A DNA stretch of 64,000 bases, from contig SHUM01000013.1 in NCBI GenBank assembly GCA_009691245.1, forward strand, positions 1 to 64,000. The letters run 5' to 3'. Each line of letters begins with the position of its first letter. Position 1 is the stretch's first letter. Positions 34,791 through 45,180 of the stretch are shown one piece after another. This DNA comes from Acidobacteriota bacterium (GTDB lineage Bacteria > Acidobacteriota > Terriglobia > 2-12-FULL-54-10). A program made the position numbers and the translations under genes. Under the pieces are notes generated by a model, which saw only the letters and a list, made by a program, of their open reading frames with translations, was not told the DNA's origin and did no database searches.

Positions 34791-36125
34791 ATGCACCTGC
34801 TGATTACCACGCTCTTTATCATCTGCTCGCTGCTGCTGGCGCTGTTCGTCTTCGTCAGCCGCCTTGCCCTGGGACGGGGACGATTTGCCGTCCGTGGCGC
34901 TAAAAATGATCTGCCGTATTTCACCGAGATGATCGAGCCCAAGCTGGGCCTCTCCGAGGAGCGCGCGCAGTGGACGTTTCCCGTGCTGGTCCAAGCAACG
35001 ATCTCCCTGCAAGGGTTTTTGCTGGCGGCCTGGAACATGGGACAACCATTTGATTGGGAGACACTGCTCCAGCAGGCCGCCATCCTGCTTCTGAACGTGA
35101 TTCTCTTCGGTCAGGTCATTCCTTATGTCCTGCTGACGCACACCGACGGACGCTGGCTTGTCCATAGTCTGGGGATTCTGCGCGCCTCCATACTGGCTTC
35201 CATGCCGCTGGTGGCCATTAGCCAATTTTTGCATCACATCGCCACCCTCGGTGGCCCCGCGGAAGAGGACCGCGAGCCAGCCACTGCAACGGAAAATATC
35301 GAAGCTCTGATTGAGGCCGGCGAAGAAGAAGGCCTCATCGAGAAAGACGACCGGCGGCTCATCCAGTCCGTGGTCGAGTTCGGCGACAAGACCGTGCGCG
35401 ACGTCATGACGCCGCGCCCGGAGATCATCGCCGTCCCACACAGGACCACGCTCAGCGACCTGCGGCAGATACTCGCCGAGCATCGCTTCACTCGGCTCCC
35501 GGTTTACGAACAGGATATTGACCACATTATCGGATTCATTCACGCCGGCGATCTATTCGCCGTCGCCGAGGACGAGCACTCCGAGCGCACCGTGCAGCAG
35601 TTGTTGCGCTCGGTGCCCTTCGTCCCGGAAACCAAACGCATCTCGGAGCTGCTACAGGATCTTCAGACCGGCTCACAGATGGCCATCGTGGTGGACGAGT
35701 ACGGCTCGGTCGCCGGACTGGCCACGGTGGAGGACATGGTCGAGGAGATCGTCGGCGAAATCCGCGACGAGCACGACGAAATGGACGTGCTCCCGCGCGG
35801 CGAAAACAGTTGGAGCGTTCCCGGCGGATTAAGTTTGGATCGCTTGCAGGGCCTGTTTGACATTACTCTGGGAGAGGCGGGCGAAGCGTCCACGGTGGCG
35901 GGCTTGATCACGCACACGCTCGGACGCGTCCCGGCAACCGGCGAAACATTGGAGCGCGATGGTCTGCGCTATCGCATCACGGAATCGAACGGACGGCGCA
36001 TTACGCGGCTGGATGTCAGCAGCCTGGCCATCCCGCAGGGCGATGGCCAGGGCACGCTATTTGAAACTCAATCTGGTGGAGATACAGCGCCACGATCAAC
36101 TGAAGATTCGGCCGGGATGCATTAG
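34791..36125 (+). CDS. CNNM/CBS-domain membrane protein (hemolysin C/CorC family)
   Basis: The protein has 444 residues. The N-terminal third is membrane-spanning (LLITTLFIICSLLLALFVFV and later LLQQAAILLLNVILFGQVIP). This is followed by two CBS motifs (VRDVMTPRPEIIAVPHRTTL, and MAIVVDEYGSVAGLATVEDM) and a CorC_HlyC C-terminal domain (NSWSVPGGLSLDRLQGLF). The family is linked to magnesium/cobalt efflux or adenosine-ligand sensing. It lies 15 bp after ybeY and in many genomes sits in the same ribosome-maturation operon. Confidence 0.88.
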   Translation: MHLLITTLFIICSLLLALFVFVSRLALGRGRFAVRGAKNDLPYFTEMIEPKLGLSEERAQWTFPVLVQATISLQGFLLAAWNMGQPFDWETLLQQAAILLLNVILFGQVIPYVLLTHTDGRWLVHSLGILRASILASMPLVAISQFLHHIATLGGPAEEDREPATATENIEALIEAGEEEGLIEKDDRRLIQSVVEFGDKTVRDVMTPRPEIIAVPHRTTLSDLRQILAEHRFTRLPVYEQDIDHIIGFIHAGDLFAVAEDEHSERTVQQLLRSVPFVPETKRISELLQDLQTGSQMAIVVDEYGSVAGLATVEDMVEEIVGEIRDEHDEMDVLPRGENSWSVPGGLSLDRLQGLFDITLGEAGEASTVAGLITHTLGRVPATGETLERDGLRYRITESNGRRITRLDVSSLAIPQGDGQGTLFETQSGGDTAPRSTEDSAGMH

Positions 36126-36198
36126 CCAGCGCCGCGATCCAGCTTCATCCAGCCTGCTGAGCGAGACTCGAAAACAAATAAAGGAATTATTTGAAATT

Positions 36199-37365
36199 AT
36201 GCCCACTCGAAAGAAATTTCGATACTACCCGCCCATCGTGCCACCGCTGGCGACGGAATTAATATCTCAAAGTGGGATCAGTCGAATGGGCCGCCTGGCC
36301 GCTTCGGCAGGATCAGGCGGGCCGGCGACAAAGATACGCAGCGGGTTCGTGACCATCCTCGGGCGTCCTAATGTCGGGAAGTCCACGCTACTGAATGCAT
36401 TGGTCGGATCGAAGATCGCCATTGTCGCCGATCGCCCGCAGACCACGCGTGCGGCATTAACCGGCGTTGTCACCATTGACTCAACCTATCGCTACGCCGA
36501 GGAGCTGCTGAAGTCCCTGCCGCGCGTGGATACTCCGCCCCCCACCGCTGCGGCCACGAACAAGGGCCAAGCTACGGGCAAAGACAAGGGCAAAGCCGCC
36601 CAGCCCGCACAGGAAAAGCCTATCGCTCAGGTTGTATTTCTAGACACGCCCGGCATCCATGATCCTGAAAATCGCATGGGCAAGCACATGATGGATCAAG
36701 TGCGCGAGTCGCTGGCCGAACGCGACCTGTTGCTCTACCTGATGGACTGCTCGCAGTCATTTACGAAGCGCGATGAAGAGGCGCTCGATTGGGTACGCCG
36801 CGCCGCGGCCCCGTCGTTTCTGGTTCTTTCCAAGATTGACCGAGTATCAAAATCGGAGCTGCTCCCGCTGCTCGATCAATACAGCAAGCTGCTCGACTTC
36901 AAGGAGATTATTCCCATCGCGGCGCAAACCGGAGTGAATCTGCCCCGGCTGGTCGAGCGCATCGTGGCCTACATGCCCGAGGGACCGCTCTACTTCCCCA
37001 CCGACCAGATCACGGAACAGCCCATGCGCTTCCTGGCCGGCGAGATCGTCCGGGAAAAAATCATTCGGCACACCCAGCAGGAGCTGCCCTATACCAACGC
37101 CGTGCTGGTTACACAGTATGAGGAAAAACCAGCGCTGGTGCACATCGCCGCGGAGATTTTTGTCGAGCGGGACGGGCAGAAGGGCATCATCATCGGCGCG
37201 GGCGGAGCCATGCTGAAAATCATCGGCACGGAGGCGCGCGTGGAGTTGGAGACCATCATCGGCCAGAAAGTTTTCCTGGAGATTCACGTGCGTGTCCGTG
37301 AAGGTTGGCGCGACGACGAGCATTTCCTGCAAGGATTGGACTGGCGCAAGATGGCCGGCCAGTAA
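36199..37365 (+). CDS. era: GTPase Era with a large insertion in the G domain
   Basis: Era binds the 3' end of 16S rRNA through a C-terminal KH domain and helps 30S assembly. G1 is ILGRPNVGKSTLLNALVG, G3 VFLDTPGIHDPENRMG, and G4 VLSKIDRV; the KH part has KGIIIGAGGAMLKIIGTEAR. About 50 extra residues rich in Ala, Lys, Gln and Pro separate G2 from G3 (DNA 36475-36626), a place where Era normally has only a few residues. The start is uncertain: the ATG at 36199 has AAGGA 13 nt upstream, while the ATG at 36286 has GTGGGA at 8 nt and would remove a 29-residue basic extension. Confidence 0.9.
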   Translation: MPTRKKFRYYPPIVPPLATELISQSGISRMGRLAASAGSGGPATKIRSGFVTILGRPNVGKSTLLNALVGSKIAIVADRPQTTRAALTGVVTIDSTYRYAEELLKSLPRVDTPPPTAAATNKGQATGKDKGKAAQPAQEKPIAQVVFLDTPGIHDPENRMGKHMMDQVRESLAERDLLLYLMDCSQSFTKRDEEALDWVRRAAAPSFLVLSKIDRVSKSELLPLLDQYSKLLDFKEIIPIAAQTGVNLPRLVERIVAYMPEGPLYFPTDQITEQPMRFLAGEIVREKIIRHTQQELPYTNAVLVTQYEEKPALVHIAAEIFVERDGQKGIIIGAGGAMLKIIGTEARVELETIIGQKVFLEIHVRVREGWRDDEHFLQGLDWRKMAGQ

Positions 37366-37374
37366 ATTATTTAG

Positions 37375-37454
37375 ACCAGCCGCGACCGGAAAGGGCGGTT
37401 CCCCAACGAACACACCAGCCTGCGCCGAACCGCTCCTTCCGATCGCGGCTCGGT
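37375..37454. repeat. Large intergenic palindrome, family A (copy A6)
   Basis: The left arm ACCAGCCGCGACCGGAAAGG pairs imperfectly with the right arm ending GATCGCGGCTCGGT. It lies between the convergent era and ntrX genes and may serve as a bidirectional terminator. Confidence 0.75.
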
Positions 37455-37460
37455 TACACC

Positions 37461-38864
<1,404 letters not shown>

Positions 38865-38923
38865 CGCTCGTTACTCACCTTTTTTTTACAGAGCCGCGCG
38901 CAATACGGTTCCCACTATGGCTG

Positions 38924-41209
38924 CTAGGAAATGTTTACTGGCAACTCCACGATGAACCGCGTGCCCAGCGGAGCGTTTTCCTCCACGCGGATGACCCCAT
39001 TATGTTCCGCCACGATGCGGTTGACGATGGCCAGCCCCAATCCCGTGCCGCGATCCTTTGTGGAATAGTACGGAAGAAAAAGCCTTTCTTTGTCTTCGGG
39101 CGAAACGCCGCAGCCGGTGTCGGCAATCTCGGTTTCCACCACCAAACGTTCCGCGTCGGTTCGCGTGGAAATCACGATCTCCTTCACCAGCGAACCACCC
39201 ATGGCCTCCGCGGCGTTGTCCATCAGATTCACCACCACGCGGCGGAACAACTCGGGATCAACGGAAACCAGCGGCAGGTCCTGCGCAAGACGCGTCGAGA
39301 TGCGAATCCCTTCGAGCCGCCCATTGAAAGAGCCGAGCGCGCTTTCGACGATCTGGTTCAGGTCCGCCGGCGCGGGCCGCGCTTGCGGGAAGCGAGCAAA
39401 CTGCGAGAATTCGTCCACCAACTTTTTCAGCGTTTCGACCTCTTTGCCAATCAGCTCGCAGGACTCCTCCACCACACGCGTCAATTCACTGGAACCCGGT
39501 AGCGTCTTCGGCTGACGATCCAGCCACCAGCGAATGCGCTCGGCCGAGAGCGCGATGGGAGTCAACGGATTCTTGATCTCGTGCGCCACGCGCTGGGATA
39601 CTTCACCCCAGGCCGCTGCCTTCTGCGCCGCCAGCAGGTCGCTCAAATCCTCTACCACCACCACGAACCAGCCATTCTGCGAAACGTCAGCCGCCGCTCC
39701 CGGAGGGGCCCCCGGCAACGAGGTCATGGTAACGGCCAGATTCATGCGCCGCCCCGTCCCCGGAACCTCGCGGGGCATCTCCAGGTTACGGGTGGACTGG
39801 CCGAGCCTCCCGGCGCGCTTCAGCAGATAATTCCACTCCTCCCAATCCTCGCTGTCGAATAGCTTCTCGAAGGGCATGCCATCGCTCAAGCGCTCGCCGA
39901 ACAGCCGTCGCGCCGCCGGATTGCTGCCAAGGATGGCGCCGTCTGATGAGACCGAGATGACGCCGGTGGGAATGCTCTCCAGAATCGCCTCCGTGAAGCG
40001 ATGGCGCAGGTCAATCAGGCGATTGGCTTCTTCCAGCGTCAACCGCGCGTGCTCGCGCTCAGTCCGCCCAGCGGCAAGCTGCGCGGTCATCTCGTTAAAG
40101 TTATTCACCAAAATGCCCAGCTCATCGGCGGCGAGCGTCTGCACGCGGAAGTCGAGATTGCCGCGCGCCACTTCCTGCGTGGCTTCGGCCAGAGCCTGAA
40201 TCGGCGTGGTCAACTGGCGGGAGAGTATCAGCGCGAACCAGGTCGCAATGAACAAAGTAACGATGGCCAGCAGCCACAAGATCGAGAGAAACGTGCTGCG
40301 CACAGTACGCCGCTCACGCGCCAGTTGCCCGTATTCCAGGCTCGCGGCATCCAGCCGTTGCGCGGCGGCGGTTAAGTTGGCGGGCAACAGCGTGCCCACG
40401 ATTACGATGGCTTCCTGGCCATCGCTTAGATCAAACCACTGGCGGCTGAGCGCGACATTCGACTCCTTCCACACCGCCATCCGCGCGCCCTCCGACGACG
40501 CCGACAGCAACTCGCCGCCGGGGTCAATCTCCGGCAGCGTCATCGGCGTGCTGGGCCGGCTGACCTCCGCCATGATGCCACCCTGCGCATTGACCACCGC
40601 GAGGTAATCCAAATCCTCCAATCTCAAGAGCCGGCGCAGCTCGGCCTGGAGAGCCGGTCGCGCCTTACTCCACTGGGCAGAGGAGGCCGCCAGATCATCG
40701 GTCACGCGCAGCACGTCGCCGGCATTCTTGCGCTGGGCAAACTGATCGAGGCCATTGGCCAGCTCCCGCGCATCGCGGCTCATGGTCTCCACGGGACGGC
40801 TGAACCATTTGTCGAGCGCGCGATTGACCAGGCTGTACGAAAAGAGGAACAGGAAGATAACGGGGATGACCGACAGCCCAATCGCGCCAGCCACCAGCTT
40901 GGTCTTGAACTTTGCGCCGAGTTGGTTGGCACGCCGCTCCAGGTAAAGTTTCAACAGGCTGCGGAACAGGATGAAGCCGAAGATAACCAGTCCTAGAAAA
41001 ATAATGGACGACAGTGTAAACAGCAGCAGAGTCTGGCGAGAGTCGTTCGGCGCGATGAAGGGCAGGTTGAGCGACGTCAGTCCGAACAGGCTGACTACCA
41101 GCACCACCATCAGAACGCTGCTGCCGATGATGAATCCGGGGCGCATGCGCAGGTCGCGCGAGGCCGGCGCCGGGTTATGCGGGGGGGAGGATGAAGTTGG
41201 TTCTGTCAT
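38924..41209 (-). CDS. ntrY: NtrY-type membrane sensor histidine kinase
   Basis: The protein has 761 residues from the ATG at 41209. N-terminal membrane segments (MVVLVVSLFGLTSLNLPF, LSSIIFLGLVIFGFILF, GAIGLSVIPVIFLFLFSYSL) and a periplasmic loop are followed by another membrane segment, HAMP (SRQLTTPIQALAEATQEVAR) and PAS (FTEAILESIPTGVISV). Next comes the HisKA dimerisation helix with the phospho-His in RVAHEIKNPLTPIALSAER, and the ATPase boxes VVNLMDNAAEAMG, IADTGCGVS and GTGLGLAIVNRIV. This order is characteristic of NtrY. It is transcribed ahead of ntrX. Confidence 0.9.
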   Translation of the reverse strand: MTEPTSSSPPHNPAPASRDLRMRPGFIIGSSVLMVVLVVSLFGLTSLNLPFIAPNDSRQTLLLFTLSSIIFLGLVIFGFILFRSLLKLYLERRANQLGAKFKTKLVAGAIGLSVIPVIFLFLFSYSLVNRALDKWFSRPVETMSRDARELANGLDQFAQRKNAGDVLRVTDDLAASSAQWSKARPALQAELRRLLRLEDLDYLAVVNAQGGIMAEVSRPSTPMTLPEIDPGGELLSASSEGARMAVWKESNVALSRQWFDLSDGQEAIVIVGTLLPANLTAAAQRLDAASLEYGQLARERRTVRSTFLSILWLLAIVTLFIATWFALILSRQLTTPIQALAEATQEVARGNLDFRVQTLAADELGILVNNFNEMTAQLAAGRTEREHARLTLEEANRLIDLRHRFTEAILESIPTGVISVSSDGAILGSNPAARRLFGERLSDGMPFEKLFDSEDWEEWNYLLKRAGRLGQSTRNLEMPREVPGTGRRMNLAVTMTSLPGAPPGAAADVSQNGWFVVVVEDLSDLLAAQKAAAWGEVSQRVAHEIKNPLTPIALSAERIRWWLDRQPKTLPGSSELTRVVEESCELIGKEVETLKKLVDEFSQFARFPQARPAPADLNQIVESALGSFNGRLEGIRISTRLAQDLPLVSVDPELFRRVVVNLMDNAAEAMGGSLVKEIVISTRTDAERLVVETEIADTGCGVSPEDKERLFLPYYSTKDRGTGLGLAIVNRIVAEHNGVIRVEENAPLGTRFIVELPVNIS

Positions 41210-41252
41210 GCGTTGAACTATGGCCCCAGAACGGCCCCAGAGCGGACGGAGC

Positions 41253-41342
41253 AACAGAGCCGCGACCGGAAGGGAGCGGTCGTCGGCAGCCTAACTAATC
41301 CGGTAAGCCCGCAAACCCCGCCCTTCCGGTCGCGGCTCTGTT
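41253..41342. repeat. Large intergenic palindrome, family A (copy A7)
   Basis: AACAGAGCCGCGACCGGAAG and its complement form long arms. It lies in the 322-bp divergent space between ntrY and the dppB-like gene; apart from it I see nothing convincing in that space. Confidence 0.85.
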
Positions 41343-41531
41343 TACCAAGGTCTGCCAAACGGGGTCAGTATATCATGATGCACGCCAGATGAACCCCAGC
41401 GGGCCGGACCTGTCTGCTATACTCGCTCACCGTGGGACAATTTAGTGGTGGGTAGTGGTAGGTACTGGCGGGACACCTTCGGCTGCCCCAACCCGTCCAC
41501 AATATTCTGGTCCGCGAACTTTCCGGGACAC

Positions 41532-42470
41532 ATGAGCGCTCCTCGATCACTCGCCGCCAATATCGTCCAACGACTGCTGTACACCCTGCCGGTCGTCTGG
41601 ATCGTCGTCAGCCTGGTCTTCCTGCTGATCCATCTGGTGCCGGGGGATCCCGTCGAACAGATGCTCGGTGAGCGCGCGCAGCCCGCCGAGCTCGATCAAC
41701 TGCGCCACCAGATGGGGCTCGACCTACCGCTTGGCCAGCAATATATCAACTACTGGAAGGCTCTGCTGCACGGTGATCTGGGAACCTCCTTCCGCTTTAA
41801 TGCTCCAGTGGGCGGACTGATCGCGGCTCGCTATCCCTCGACGCTGCTGCTTTCGCTGGCGGCATTGCTGGTAGCGCTCGCGCTGGCAGTGCCCGCCGGA
41901 ATTCACTCGGCCGTGCATAAGGGCAAGTGGCCGGACCGCCTGCTGGGATTCTTGAGTTTGCTGGGCCTATCATTTCCGGGATTCGCGCTGGGACCGGTGC
42001 TGATCCTGATCTTCTCGATCTATCTCGGCTGGTTGCCGGTCTCTGGATCAGGCGGACTCGCCTATCTGGTGCTGCCCGCTCTGACCATGGGCTCCGCGTT
42101 GGCGGCCATCCTCACGCGCATGGTGCGCACGGCGATGCTGGAAGAGTTGAATCAGGATTATGTGCGCACGGCGCGCGCCAAGGGTCTGACCGAACGCATC
42201 GTGCTCTATAAGCACACGCTGCGCAACGGACTGATCTCGGTGATCACGGTGGTTGGCCTGCAATTCGGCGCGTTGCTCGCTGGAGCGATGGTTACGGAAA
42301 CAATTTTCTCCTGGCCGGGGATTGGGCGCCTGACCTTGCAGGCCATCAACTCGCGCGACTATCCATTGGTGCAGGGGTGCTTTCTAACCATCTCCATCAC
42401 CTACATTCTGGTGAATCTAATTACTGATCTGATGTACGCGCAGGCCGATCCGCGCCTGCGCGAAATTTAG
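41532..42470 (+). CDS. Dipeptide/oligopeptide ABC permease (DppB-like)
   Basis: A 312-residue permease with six membrane segments and the OppB/DppB layout: RLLYTLPVVWIVVSLVFLLI at the N-terminus, then HLVPGDPVEQMLG, and the EAA loop DYVRTARAKGLTERIVLYKH followed by GAMVTETIFSWPGIGR. The start is the ATG at 41532; the frame is open upstream to 41445 without support. Its partner permease lies 1.6 kb downstream, with an exported protein between. No solute-binding protein or ATPase gene is in the window. Confidence 0.9.
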   Translation: MSAPRSLAANIVQRLLYTLPVVWIVVSLVFLLIHLVPGDPVEQMLGERAQPAELDQLRHQMGLDLPLGQQYINYWKALLHGDLGTSFRFNAPVGGLIAARYPSTLLLSLAALLVALALAVPAGIHSAVHKGKWPDRLLGFLSLLGLSFPGFALGPVLILIFSIYLGWLPVSGSGGLAYLVLPALTMGSALAAILTRMVRTAMLEELNQDYVRTARAKGLTERIVLYKHTLRNGLISVITVVGLQFGALLAGAMVTETIFSWPGIGRLTLQAINSRDYPLVQGCFLTISITYILVNLITDLMYAQADPRLREI

Positions 42471-42493
42471 GCATTACGGAAACAGGAGGAACG

Positions 42494-43939
42494 ATGTTGG
42501 CAACTCGATTCCATCACTTCGCACGAATCGCGCAAGTTCGCGCACTCGCGCCGCTGCTCACGCTGGGCTGCATGATGATATTTTGCCCGACTGGAGCAAC
42601 GGCGCAGATGCCGAATAAAGCCGAGAGCAAGAATATGGAGTTAGTCGGCACCAGCGATCTGCAAGGGCGACCCGCCTATCAGCCGGTGATCCACCAGCAC
42701 GGCAACCGTTGGATTGCCTACATTGGTCTGCATGTCGGCGCGGCTCCCAATCCATTGACCGGCGTGGTCGAGGGCAACGGCACGATGATCGTGGATGTTA
42801 CCAACCCGCGCCAGCCGCGCGCGTTGGCGCATATTCCCGGCGACCGGCTGAACACCAACCAGCCGTCGGAGGCCCAGATGGTGCGCGTCTGCGACATCGC
42901 CGGTGGAACCTATCTGCTGCGCGACGGCGGCAGCCGCACGCGCCATGAGGTGTGGAACGTAACTGACCCGGCGGCACCCAAGTTCACCTCCACCGTCGTC
43001 GACGGACTATGCGGCACGCACAAGAACTGGTGGGAGTGCGATACCGGCGTGGCCTATCTGCCTTCGCAGGACCCGCGCTGGCGCAATCGCATGACCAAGA
43101 TTTACGACCTCTCCGATCCCGCGCATCCGAAATTCATCCGCGACTTCGGCCTGCCGGGGCAGGAGCCCGGCGCCACGTCGGAGCCTGCGCCGCCGCTGAT
43201 TCACGGGTCTATCTCTTATAAGGGCCGTGTCTATATGGCGTATGGGTCATCCAACCACGGCGTCATTCAAATCCTGGATCGCGAGAAACTCATCAAAGGC
43301 CCCGCCGAGCCAACGGCGGAGAATCTGCGCGCGCCGCAGATTGGCCGCATCGACATGCCCGTTTATTGGGGCGGACACACCGCCTATCCGATGCTCAGCG
43401 TCGCCATGCCCGGCTACGAAAACCAGGCCGAAGGAAAACTGCGCGACATCCTCATCGTGGCCTCCGAGACCACCCGCAACGACTGCACCGGCCCGCGCCA
43501 CCCGCTGTTCATGATGGACATCACCAACCCCGAGACGCCGTTTCCCATCTCCAGCTACCAGCTTCCCGACGCGGGCGGCAACTTCTGCGACCGCGGCGGC
43601 CGCTTCGGCGCGCACTCGGTGAATGAGTCATTCGCTCCGGTCTACTACGGCAAACTTAGTTTTGTTTCCTACTTCAACGCGGGCGTGCGCGCTCTGGATG
43701 TTCGCGATCCATTCAACCCCACCGAGGTCGGCCACTACATTCCGCCGCGCTCGGATCGCACCCAGCCCACCTGCACCGTGGTGGTGGGCCAGCCGCCCAC
43801 GGGCTGCAAGACCGCCGTTCAAACCAATAACGTCGAGACCGATCCGCGCGGCTATATCTACATCGTGGACCGCGCCGGCACCGGCATGCACATACTGCAA
43901 CTATCAGGCGACGCGAAGTCCATGGCCGGCGGAAAGTAG
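42494..43939 (+). CDS. Exported LVIVD-like beta-propeller protein
   Basis: A 481-residue protein with a signal peptide (ALAPLLTLGCMMIF, then ATAQM). Repeated blade-like motifs such as TMIVDVTNPRQPRALAHI, VWNVTDPAAPKFTSTV, IYDLSDPAHPKFIRDF, MMDITNPETPFPISSY and ALDVRDPFNPTEVGHY are typical of LVIVD repeats. Several cysteines (VCDIAGG, GLCGTH, WECDTG, NFCDRGG) may form disulfides, which fits a periplasmic location. It sits between the two DppB/DppC permease genes, 23 bp after the first, so it is likely co-transcribed. A role as binding component is speculative. Confidence 0.7.
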   Translation: MLATRFHHFARIAQVRALAPLLTLGCMMIFCPTGATAQMPNKAESKNMELVGTSDLQGRPAYQPVIHQHGNRWIAYIGLHVGAAPNPLTGVVEGNGTMIVDVTNPRQPRALAHIPGDRLNTNQPSEAQMVRVCDIAGGTYLLRDGGSRTRHEVWNVTDPAAPKFTSTVVDGLCGTHKNWWECDTGVAYLPSQDPRWRNRMTKIYDLSDPAHPKFIRDFGLPGQEPGATSEPAPPLIHGSISYKGRVYMAYGSSNHGVIQILDREKLIKGPAEPTAENLRAPQIGRIDMPVYWGGHTAYPMLSVAMPGYENQAEGKLRDILIVASETTRNDCTGPRHPLFMMDITNPETPFPISSYQLPDAGGNFCDRGGRFGAHSVNESFAPVYYGKLSFVSYFNAGVRALDVRDPFNPTEVGHYIPPRSDRTQPTCTVVVGQPPTGCKTAVQTNNVETDPRGYIYIVDRAGTGMHILQLSGDAKSMAGGK

Positions 43940-44027
43940 TCAGAGCCCCGACCGCCAGGAAGGGGGCACCTTCATCGGAAAGTTGCAATCGGCAAACGTG
44001 CCCCCTTCCTGGCGGTCGGGGCTCTGA
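43940..44027. repeat. Large intergenic palindrome, family A (copy A8, CCCC subtype)
   Basis: The arms TCAGAGCCCCGACCGCCAGG and their complement form 30 nearly perfect pairs. It starts on the base directly after the TAG stop of the LVIVD-like gene. Confidence 0.9.
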
Positions 44028-44060
44028 AGTAATGCCGCACAGCACGGGACAATCTTCGGA

Positions 44061-44867
44061 ATGAAGCGCAACCCACTGACCATCTCGAGCTTGATTATCA
44101 TCGCAGGGCTGCTGCTGTGTGCGCTGGCCGCGCCGTGGCTGGCGCCCGCCGACCCTGCCGCGCAAGAGCTACCGCAGCGACTCACAACTCCCAGCGCGCA
44201 AAACTGGCTGGGCATGGATGAGCTGGGCCGCGACGTGCTCTCGCGATTGATCTACGGAGCGCGAATTTCCGTGCAAGTTGGCGTCTCAGTGGTGGCCGTC
44301 TCGCTTCTGGTGGGCCTGCTGATCGGCTCCGTGGCCGGTTACTACGGCGGCCTGCTGGATCGCTTCATCAATCTATTCGTCATCAACTCACTTCAGGCCT
44401 TTCCAGGAATACTGTTGGCGCTGGCCATCGTGGCCTTTCTGGGACCGGGGCTGGGCAAGCTGATCTTCGCGCTGTGCATCGGCGGCTGGATCGGCTACGC
44501 ACGCCTGGTGCGCGGCGAAGTGTTGAAGGCGCGCGAGCGCGATTACGTGCAGGCCGCTCGCGCGCTGGGCGTTCGCGATGTACGACTGCTCGTCCGGCAC
44601 ATCTGGCCCAACATAATCGCTCCGGTAATTGTGCAGGCGGCCATCGGCCTGGGTGGCGCAATTCTGGCGGAGGCCACTCTAAGCTTCCTGGGCCTCGGCG
44701 TTCCGCCGCCCGCGCCCAGTTGGGGCAGCATGTTGAACGATGGCCGGGCCCACCTGTTCGACGCGCCGCATCTGGTCCTCTTCCCCGCCCTCGCCGTGAT
44801 GCTGGCCGTGCTGGCCTTCAACTTCCTCGGCGACGCCCTGCGCGACCGCCTCGACCCCCGCGCGTGA
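44061..44867 (+). CDS. Dipeptide/oligopeptide ABC permease (DppC-like)
   Basis: A 268-residue permease of the OppC/DppC type. An N-terminal membrane anchor is followed by the periplasmic stretch NWLGMDELGRDVLSRLIYGA, and later the EAA loop ERDYVQAARALGVRDVRLLV and AEATLSFLGLGVPPPAPSWG. It forms the second half of the permease with the gene at 41532. It is 121 bp after the LVIVD-like gene, with palindrome A8 in between. Confidence 0.9.
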   Translation: MKRNPLTISSLIIIAGLLLCALAAPWLAPADPAAQELPQRLTTPSAQNWLGMDELGRDVLSRLIYGARISVQVGVSVVAVSLLVGLLIGSVAGYYGGLLDRFINLFVINSLQAFPGILLALAIVAFLGPGLGKLIFALCIGGWIGYARLVRGEVLKARERDYVQAARALGVRDVRLLVRHIWPNIIAPVIVQAAIGLGGAILAEATLSFLGLGVPPPAPSWGSMLNDGRAHLFDAPHLVLFPALAVMLAVLAFNFLGDALRDRLDPRA

Positions 44868-44895
44868 TGGCGCGCGGCCGCACCGGAAGATTTTT

Positions 44896-44919
44896 TGATA
44901 TATACTTATGATATATACT
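44896..44919 (+). promoter_or_regulatory. Direct-repeat operator/promoter of vapBC
   Basis: TGATATATACT occurs twice (44896-44906 and 44909-44919), spaced 13 nt apart, and each copy contains a TATACT -10-like hexamer. This fits autoregulation by the AbrB-type antitoxin. Confidence 0.55.
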
Positions 44920-44937
44920 AAACAGTGGAGGGTTGCG

Positions 44938-45180
44938 ATGCCGAAACGGGTGATTGCCAAATTATTCCAAAACGGGCGCAGCCAAGCAGTGCGCCTGCCG
45001 CGGGAATTTCGATTTGAAGGGGACCGCGTGCGGGTGCGCAGAGTTGCCGGGGGAGTTCTGTTGGAGCCTGTCATTTCCGATGTAGACAAGTGGTTCGCGG
45101 CGATGGACCGATTCAGGGAGGAACCGATTCTGAAAACGGGCCGCCAACAACCGAAGGCGCCGAAACGCAGGATTTTCTAG
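44938..45180 (+). CDS. vapB: AbrB/MazE-type antitoxin VapB
   Basis: An 80-residue protein with the swapped-hairpin AbrB fold, [20 protein letters not shown], followed by [14 protein letters not shown]. The C-terminal half ([17 protein letters not shown]) is the usual toxin-binding tail. GGAGGG lies 5 nt before the ATG. The stop codon overlaps the GTG start of the toxin gene by one base (TAGTG), the classic coupled arrangement. Confidence 0.9.
   Translation: MPKRVIAKLFQNGRSQAVRLPREFRFEGDRVRVRRVAGGVLLEPVISDVDKWFAAMDRFREEPILKTGRQQPKAPKRRIF

Noticed and set aside
38880-38887. T-run as intrinsic terminator between ntrY and ntrX
   Set aside because: No stem precedes it on the plus strand; on the minus strand it is an A-run ahead of the ntrX ribosome site.
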